From: Lamellibrachia columna
Lineage: Eukaryota; Annelida; Polychaeta; Sabellida; Siboglinidae
DNA: 64,000 bases
Reading direction: 5' to 3'
NCBI GenBank assembly: GCA_963662155.1
Contig: OY759262.1
Span: 58,744,393 to 58,808,392, forward strand
Of the stretch, positions 59,201-64,000 are shown piece by piece. A program made the position numbers and the translations under genes. Positions within the stretch are counted from its first letter, which is position 1, and the number at the start of each line of letters is the position of its first letter. The notes beneath the pieces were generated by a model. The model was not told the DNA's origin. It did no database searches and saw nothing but the letters and a program-made list of their open reading frames with translations.

Positions 59201-61464
59201 CCCAGTGAAGCCGTCAAGTGTATTCTTGTTCATTAGTATTGAATTGTTGACTATATTCTTTCCTATACGCTGGATTGTTGGAATGTTGCATAATGTAGGA
59301 AATTACAACAACATAGATTGTGGCATGTTTTGTCAGGTCCAGCCTTTGATGATATGATGTCCTGCAATCTGATGGCTCTTTGTGGTCAAGTGTTGCTTAG
59401 ACTTTTCTGAGGCTTTACCTGTCTAAATAACACATTATGCAAGAATTATTTTAATAACAATATCACAGGATGCAAGCTGCAGCACAGTGTGTGTCAGATG
59501 TTTGAGTGGTGATATAATTGGTAAGATCCAAGAGAATATTGCTAAGACTGGCCCAGCAGGTTACAACTCAGGACTGTCATTCAAGTCGATCTGCTGCTGT
59601 TCCGAGACTTGGGCAACATTGTTTACCCCGCTTTGCCTGTGTCTTTTTATGGAAGACGAAACCGTTGGTCCCCTCTACCTGGTGTCTATACCAGGGGAAG
59701 TAAAAGATCCCACGATGGGGTAAACCTGTTGTGGACTACACCTGTCAATCACATGGGCCACTGCAGAAGCGTCCATGACGTAGTTCAGTCAATTCTGTGA
59801 AATAACTCGCTCCAGTGAGGGACAGATGTTGCATGTCAGGGGTGACCAATATTGACATCATGTGACATCTCCATGTAGGGGAGCAATGGAGTGTGACATG
59901 TCCAAGATTCCTGTTCACTGATGACTATAAAAAAGTAAAAACCCCAGCTTTTATAATTTATTTGCACAAAACACAGATATTCTGTCATGTTACAGCATGC
60001 CTGATTCTGTCCTTGAGACGTCATCGACATCCATTGCTATGGAGGTAAGCGTCCTGTCTATATGTGGTTTTTGGTTTAGTAACTTTCATATTTAACATGA
60101 AATGATCATAACGTATAAGTGACACACAAAAAAGTGATATGCTCTCACATATAACATGAGGGTATATAATTTTTGTGTCACTTATTCTTTATGATCATTT
60201 GTTTCCCTTGCATTTCATGTACCACATTTGTGTTCCTTAAATATGTCCACAAAATGTGACTGCGTCGAACAGTGTTAATGTGTCAAATCAGAACATTCAG
60301 TGAACAAATTTAATGTCTCAATGAACAAAACAAAACACATTGAAAACTCCAGATATCAATACAGAAATGGTGGAAAATCCAACATTAAGTGTTCTTGGGC
60401 ACTATTTGTGATAATTGTTTGTGTTGAATGATTGTTTCGCCTGCAGCAGTCAAGTCTGGTGTGTAACGCGTCTCAGCTGGAAGAGTTGAGTATGAGTGAA
60501 GATAAGACGGTGCGACTCAAAGCAGCCTTCCTCAACTCATGCAGCGGCAACTTGGTGAGTCAGTCATCCACATACATCAACACTGCAATTAGAAGCAGCT
60601 CTACAGAAGCGATATATACACACATAGTAATTTAGTAATTATATTTTGTTGCGTGATAATTGAATCTCATGAAGAGTTTTGCAGATAATAATGAATATGT
60701 TTCTTTAATTAAATATGCAACAATGCTTCAAAATGTAAATGTGTAGAAATGGTATTTTTAAATATAATAAAATAGAAGACATTGCAGTGTTCAAAACTAA
60801 CAATAACTCTCCTTGTTGTCTGATAGTCAAGTTAACAAAATATAACTTGTCTCCTGATTGTCTCCCCCAGGATAAACAAAAACATTTTAAGTTTCTTCCA
60901 AAAATACACTGTATTATTAAGAAATTAGAAATATTTTTTGTGGAGTCACTGCAACCTTTTCTACTTTGAAGATCTCCAGTGTAACGACCACCAAAAATAG
61001 ATTTAGGCTGCGCGGACCATGGCAAAAGAGCATGAAATTATCACTGAGTGAATGTCGGTCTTACTGGAAGGGATAACTTATTCAACATGATTTTTGAACA
61101 TCCCAGACAATTGAAAAAGCAATAATTTTAGACTCTGCATACCGTGAGTGATGTGTAAGCGATGAAATTAAGGACACTTAAAGATGTTGCTTTAAGTTTG
61201 TCAAAACTTTCTCAAACAAATGTATACTACATGTCGTGCGTATATATTGATTAATGTTCAGTGACTTGAATTAATTTTTAGTGTCTTGCTGCATTACCTG
61301 TTTGCTTGTTTGTTTCCACCAGTCGCAGGCCCAGAAGATAGTAGATGACTTGTTTCCACCGGGTGTTGACATGGATGTAGACGGACTGGTGACAACACTT
61401 GCTCAGGAGATGATTGATGAGTTCCCAGCCTCGGATCCACGCTGGGCAGAGTCTGTACACCAGG
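44254..61464 (+). CDS. NUP133: Nucleoporin Nup133, N-terminal propeller half (3' partial), 17 exons
   Basis: Structural Y-complex (Nup107-160) subunit of the nuclear pore. Exons, all phase-compatible: 44254-44378, 44859-44983, 48008-48111, 48514-48768, 52207-52272, 53238-53348, 53824-53934, 54736-54795, 55260-55321, 56213-56280, 56723-56802, 57323-57425, 57904-57972, 58733-58817, 59996-60044, 60447-60554, 61323-61464; 574 residues. The N-terminus is basic and Ser/Thr-rich ([15 protein letters not shown]). Diagnostic blocks: [76 protein letters not shown], matching human NUP133 in order. Exon 6 (residues 226-262) carries [17 protein letters not shown], the place of the membrane-curvature-sensing ALPS loop. 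Residues after about 500 start the helical domain; the remaining exons lie beyond 64000. Confidence 0.96.
45053..47720 (-). mobile_element. decayed CR1/jockey-type LINE in NUP133 intron 2
   Basis: Minus-strand blocks in order from right to left: [17 protein letters not shown] (endonuclease, near 47600), [20 protein letters not shown] and [33 protein letters not shown] with [24 protein letters not shown], and the C-terminal [20 protein letters not shown]. Several frameshifts and stops separate the blocks. It differs from the CR1 subfamily at 30-41 kb. Confidence 0.88.
48779..50031. mobile_element. candidate 1.25-kb DNA element, adjacent to NUP133 exon 4 donor
   Basis: Left end CAGGGCACGAAATAAGCG; the right end on the other strand reads CAAGGCACAAAATAAATC, an imperfect 18-bp inverted repeat. 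CATTTT abuts both ends (48773-48778 and 50032-50037), shorter than the 8 bp expected for hAT. The interior has tgcgatgc palindromes and no transposase. It begins only 10 bp after the exon 4 splice donor. Confidence 0.5.
50280..51551 (+). mobile_element. L2-like LINE, 5'-truncated, in NUP133 intron 4
   Basis: RT blocks [39 protein letters not shown] and [20 protein letters not shown], then a C-terminal region with [29 protein letters not shown] and [14 protein letters not shown]. The frame shifts near 50775. The catalytic YADDT is changed to YAGDT. The element ends in (tat)n, like many L2 tails. Confidence 0.85.
51766..52013. repeat. 62-bp tandem repeat, four copies
   Basis: Copies start at 51766, 51828, 51890 and 51952, each with attatctaaaccatgttaaa and cacagtgtattgtcatgttc. 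Only a few substitutions separate them. Confidence 0.95.
52334..52505. repeat. 21-bp minisatellite, about 8 copies, downstream of NUP133 exon 5
   Basis: The unit is catgtttgtcctcactctcg plus t. It starts about 60 bp after the exon 5 donor. Its length is divisible by three, so it opens frames on both strands (for example repeated MTRVRTN), which are not genes. Confidence 0.95.
52568..53075. mobile_element. 508-bp non-autonomous hAT-like element in NUP133 intron 5
   Basis: Left end CAGGGTTCGCACAG; the right end on the other strand reads CAGGGTTCATACAGG. The 8-bp flanks are GATGCAAA (52560-52567) and GATGCAGA (53076-53083), one mismatch. The interior has repeated acccttgaa words and no ORF. Confidence 0.85.
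54352..54685. mobile_element. 334-bp hAT-like MITE in NUP133 intron 7
   Basis: Left end TAGACTTGGGGTCAGTTACA; the right end on the other strand reads CAGACTTGGGGTCAATTACA. The 8-bp flanks are GTTGGAAC (54344-54351) and GTCGGGAC (54686-54693), two mismatches. The interior is full of ggaattg/aattgg words, as in the duplicated segments of the FAM89 intron. Confidence 0.82.
55436..55745. repeat. 26-bp degenerate minisatellite in NUP133 intron 9
   Basis: About twelve units of the form catgatacatgacactgtct plus ggctgt, with several truncated or shifted units at the left. Confidence 0.92.
56781..56924 (+). repeat. 47/48-bp tandem triplication spanning the exon 11 splice donor of NUP133
   Basis: The units start at 56781, 56828 and 56876, each with caagttcaccaatg, then gaggta and gaaacattca. 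Unit 1 contains the last 22 nt of exon 11 and its donor GAG|gtagga; units 2 and 3 repeat that exon end and donor inside intron 11. The third donor, gtaaga, is nearer the consensus than the first. Confidence 0.95.
57612..57690. repeat. about 75-bp dispersed unit in three successive NUP133 introns (first copy)
   Basis: Shares gatgtcctgcaatctgatgg, gtggtcaa and gcttagac..tctgaggc with copies at 58209-58290 and 59344-59426. All three are on the same strand. Confidence 0.85.
58010..58203. repeat. 15-bp minisatellite downstream of NUP133 exon 13
   Basis: About 13 units of tgttgtcactctctc with minor variants. It begins less than 45 bp after the exon 13 donor; its length is a multiple of three, so it opens artefact ORFs. 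Confidence 0.95.
58209..58290. repeat. about 75-bp dispersed unit (second copy)
   Basis: Contains tatgtcctgcaatctgatg and cttagacttgtctgaggcct; directly follows the 15-bp minisatellite. Confidence 0.85.
59344..59426. repeat. about 75-bp dispersed unit (third copy)
   Basis: Contains atgatgtcctgcaatctgat and gtggtcaagtgttgcttag; lies in NUP133 intron 14. Confidence 0.85.
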
Positions 61465-61483
61465 GTACGTTGGGTAGCAAGTA

Positions 61484-61760
61484 ATTGCAGTTGCATAGTG
61501 GTTAGAATGTCAAACTTTTATTCGAGAGGACCGGGATTTGAATCCTCATGGAAGCTCGGGCAATTTCACTCACTCCACGTTGTTCAATCAGCTGTATAAA
61601 TGAGTGCCTGGCTACAAACAGTGGTAAATATGTGAATGAATAGCCTTTGTGCAGTAATTGCAGCATGGCTGAATGCTTCCCAGAGAAGTTGAGATGGCAT
61701 TGGAATGAACATATTTAGTGCATTGGGCCATGGCCCCCTTGGGCTTAAATTTTTTAATTT
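61484..61760 (+). mobile_element. tRNA-derived SINE
   Basis: The head contains an A-box-like stretch tagtggttagaatg and a B box gggatttgaatcc at tRNA-like spacing, followed by a non-tRNA body (caatcagctgtataaatgag, tgcctggctac) and an AT-rich end. It cannot fold as a full tRNA and lies right after NUP133 exon 17. Confidence 0.7.
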
Positions 61761-61811
61761 GTTTATATGTAACATGTTGCACTGCGACATGGTAGCTTGG
61801 TAAACTAACAG

Positions 61812-62001
61812 GGGCCGTATGCATGGACCGGGCGTAACGTAGTCTCAGACTAAGCCCTACGTCCGGACTAACTAAGCTATAGACTAGCGATACATTTAGT
61901 CGCGATGCATGAACCGGGCGTAGCGCATCGATAGTCTCAGACTAGTTAGTCTATAGACTAGGCTCGCTAGTCCGGACGTAGAAGGGATTCCCCAGGGATT
62001 C
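61812..62001. mobile_element. probable Harbinger-like 5' end with subterminal repeats
   Basis: The segment begins ggggccgtatgcatgg. It contains gcatggaccgggcgtaacg and, about 80 bp on, gcatgaaccgggcgtagcg, plus dyads such as gactagttagtc and ctatagactag. It lies 110 bp before a Harbinger-type Myb/SANT ORF, and a TAA flanks the left end. The other end was not found and may lie beyond the window. Confidence 0.5.
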
Positions 62002-62111
62002 CCGACACATTCCATTGCACTGCGCACGCGCAACGGGTCAAAGGTGACGCGCGGTTGGTCAAAGCGTCCGATATGACACTTGTTCTTGTTTATCTTTCGT
62101 TCATTATCAGT

Positions 62112-62487
62112 ATGGATGTCATCGAAGGAGCTGCGCGCGGTGGGAAAAAAAGGAAACCTAACTTCCGAGAGGACGAAATCCTATGTTTGATTGAAGGAAT
62201 CGCAAATGAAAAAGTTGTCATTATGACTAAACTTCAAAGTTCGCTGACTAATAAGAAGAAAAAGGAAGTTTGGCGTGAAATCACCGCCAAGGTAAATGCG
62301 TTTGGTGTGGCACTACGTACCGAGGATGACATCAAAAAGAAATGGAAAGATTTGAAATCGACGGTTTTGAATAGTGTACGCGATCAAAAAAAGACGGGAG
62401 GCGGACCACCAAACAGACCGCCTCCATACGCTGATATCATCATGAATATCATTGGCGAGAGAACAGACATGGCCACAGGCATTGATG
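62112..62487 (+). CDS. Harbinger-type Myb/SANT-like DNA-binding protein, first exon
   Basis: From ATG 62112: MDVIEGAARGGKKRKPNF, then FREDEILCLIEGIANEK, KKKKEVWREITAKVNAFG, DIKKKWKDLKSTV and TGGGPPNRPPPYADIIMNII. This is the trihelix/Myb-SANT fold of NAIF1-like and Harbinger Myb proteins, which bind transposon ends and partner the transposase. Two earlier in-frame starts exist (ATG 62073; TTG 62055). The exon should end at GATG|gtgagt (62487); later exons were not found. It could be a transposon gene or a domesticated copy; the reading frame has no defects. Confidence 0.75.
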
Positions 62488-63400
62488 GTGAGTTGCTGTT
62501 TCATCTCTACTCTAAAACTGTACTTATCTTATCATAATGTTTTGTGCTTTCAAGTTTCACGTTGACGTTTTGGCTGGTATCGAAACGAATGTAGTAAGTA
62601 AAGTCACATGAAATGAAATCACAGGGAAAAAATCACAATTTTAAATAGATATAATATATAGATCTTTGTATATGTGATATAAGTTGAAATATTAAGTACA
62701 TTCGGGTAGAATAGTTATCTTAATCATCAAAACAAAAGACTAAACATTCAGTGCAAAAGTTTGTTAAAAAGTCACTAATACATTTTACTTGTGTACTAAT
62801 ATAAATAAAAAGGAGCGAGATTGATAGTTTCTTTGGAATATTTGTATTAACAATGCATCACACTTTGTTGTGTTTAATTATCAGTGGAAATATGCAAGAC
62901 TTTATATTTAGTATATATACATATATGTGATGCCACACGCCAAAACCAGGCTTTTCTCGACAATTTTACAAAACCATTTTATTACAGATTCAAATAGAGG
63001 AGATACCCAGCTTTAAAATGACACCAACATGAAGAGTGTACCTTACTCATGGGCCAAGATATTACACTTTTAGTGTACACGTTCTTGGAATAATAGTTTT
63101 GAGAAAATCAGCTTTAAAAACTGCATTGAAAAATTGCTTCTCCCATAGCAACCATGCACTTATAATGCTCCAAATGGAATGAAATTTTGTATGTTCCTCC
63201 AGTAGGTGGGTATAAATTAGATGCATAAGTATAAAGTGGAAAAACCTATTATTTATTGAATGCCACCTCATTTACTACCAGGTTTGGTATTCCCGGAGAC
63301 TACCGCGAGCACTGGGTGCCGAACCCCTAAAGTAAATCCCTGAAATATCTTAAAATGAAACATTATTTACACATTACATATATAATAACACTACACAATG
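62488..63400. other. AT-rich stretch between the Myb/SANT exon and the minus-strand ORF
   Basis: No recognised exon. It is probably the intron of the Myb/SANT gene or the interior of the transposon. Confidence 0.35.
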
Positions 63401-63616
63401 TCAGTTTCCCCAATTTGGAAAGTCCGCTCCCGCTGGCGCTGAGCCAACCAGTGCAGGCTCAATGTTGTCTTCCCCTGCCCCTGCCGAGGCGACTTTCACG
63501 GGCTCGACGCGGCCTTCGAAGTAATCTTCAATCACTGCAGCTAAATTGCTGTCCTCGAGATTGCACCCCCTCGCACGATCCAACTCGGTAGCTAAATAAG
63601 CTTCATTCGATGCCAT
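63401..63616 (-). CDS. hypothetical 71-residue acidic protein or first exon
   Basis: From the ATG at 63616: MASNEAYLATELDRARGC, then NLEDSNLAAVIEDYFEGRVE, ending FPNWGN. I do not recognise the family. The ORF is CpG-rich compared with its surroundings and has an NRF1-like motif 84-97 bp upstream on its own strand, which favours a real promoter. It may be a single small gene, the first exon of a spliced gene, or part of the neighbouring Harbinger-like element. Confidence 0.4.
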   Translation of the reverse strand: MASNEAYLATELDRARGCNLEDSNLAAVIEDYFEGRVEPVKVASAGAGEDNIEPALVGSAPAGADFPNWGN

Positions 63617-63699
63617 AGTGCAATTAATTAACGAATCGAAGACGAAAACAGCAGGCGAAACTGGCGAACAAAGACGAAAGGAATGTGTAAACAAGCCGA

Positions 63700-63713
63700 C
63701 TGCGCATGCGCGC
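63700..63713 (-). promoter_or_regulatory. NRF1-type site upstream of the minus-strand ORF
   Basis: The core TGCGCATGCGCG matches the NRF1 palindrome, as in the NUP133 promoter. Confidence 0.5.
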
Positions 63714-64000
63714 TTACGTTTTTGACCAATCAGCGAGCGTTTCGCAACTTCCATAGCAACAACAGCACTTTGTTGCTGGATAAAGTATGTATAATAGGAG
63801 CTGTTCTATTGGTCTAGAGTAAGAGATTCCCAATCACACGTGTAGTTGACGTCATAAGCTTTCCAGCCATGTATAACATGTGGGGTTTCCCACTTGTAAG
63901 CGAGCGAAGACAGTCGATCAAAAGCGCGTAAACATGGCTTTGTTTCAGACTTCTCAACCGCGACGTTAATCAGGGGCCTCAATAAAGTGCTAAATATTAC

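Noticed and set aside
59487..59800. Overlapping ORFs between NUP133 exons 14 and 15 ([18 protein letters not shown] and others)
   Set aside because: Looks like a piece of a repeat; no frame fits NUP133 and none is clearly a known domain.
61494..61560. Possible tRNA gene
   Set aside because: A and B boxes are present but cloverleaf stems do not form and a SINE body follows.
1..64000. CRISPR array or bacterial defence system
   Set aside because: Repeats are head-to-tail minisatellites without unique spacers, and the genes are spliced animal genes.

Overview
This is invertebrate animal nuclear DNA. Protein-coding exons are short and separated by long AT-rich introns with GT-AG borders. Several transposon superfamilies are mixed with minisatellites and microsatellites. 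No bacterial operon, CRISPR array, rRNA or functional tRNA was seen. Four host genes are recognisable from their translated exons: the 3' end of a CCDC85-family gene (+ strand, 72-1961), a complete FAM89 gene (- strand, 15446-20415), a ZNRD2/SSSCA1 gene (- strand, 23726-26246) and the first 17 exons of NUP133 (+ strand, 44254-61464, continuing past the window). Gene content, the CR1/L2/Harbinger/hAT repertoire and single-copy status fit a mollusc-like lophotrochozoan or an amphioxus-like deuterostome; the sequence alone does not settle which.

Layout. 1-1961: last three coding exons of CCDC85. 1962-15445: no coding exon recognised; it holds a 97-bp tandem array, small duplications and a 401-bp foldback element with an 8-bp target duplication. 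15446-20415: FAM89, two coding exons; its intron carries a minisatellite of about 30 units of 45-47 bp and several repeat duplications. 20416-23725: duplicated promoter-like segment and an 890-bp long-inverted-repeat element with a GTAC/TA centre. 23726-26246: ZNRD2. About 27.0-42.6 kb: a nest of LINEs, namely an old jockey/CR1-like LINE cut by a 1014-bp hAT-like element, a CR1 cut by an opposite CR1, and a CR1 fragment cut by another opposite CR1 that keeps a 957-residue open ORF2. 42.6-43.3 kb: a (TA)n-rich tract. 44.2-61.5 kb: NUP133 with a LINE, an L2-like LINE, hAT-like elements and tandem repeats in its introns. 61.5-64.0 kb: a tRNA-type SINE, a Harbinger-like end with a Myb/SANT ORF, and a small minus-strand ORF behind an NRF1-like motif.

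The host genes do not form one pathway. NUP133 is a structural nucleoporin, FAM89 a leucine-rich adaptor, ZNRD2 a zinc-ribbon protein and CCDC85 a junction/coiled-coil protein. Their linkage is notable because, from memory of the human map, FAM89B, ZNRD2 and CCDC85B lie together on 11q13 while FAM89A lies near NUP133 on 1q42; this window may preserve the linkage from before vertebrate duplication.
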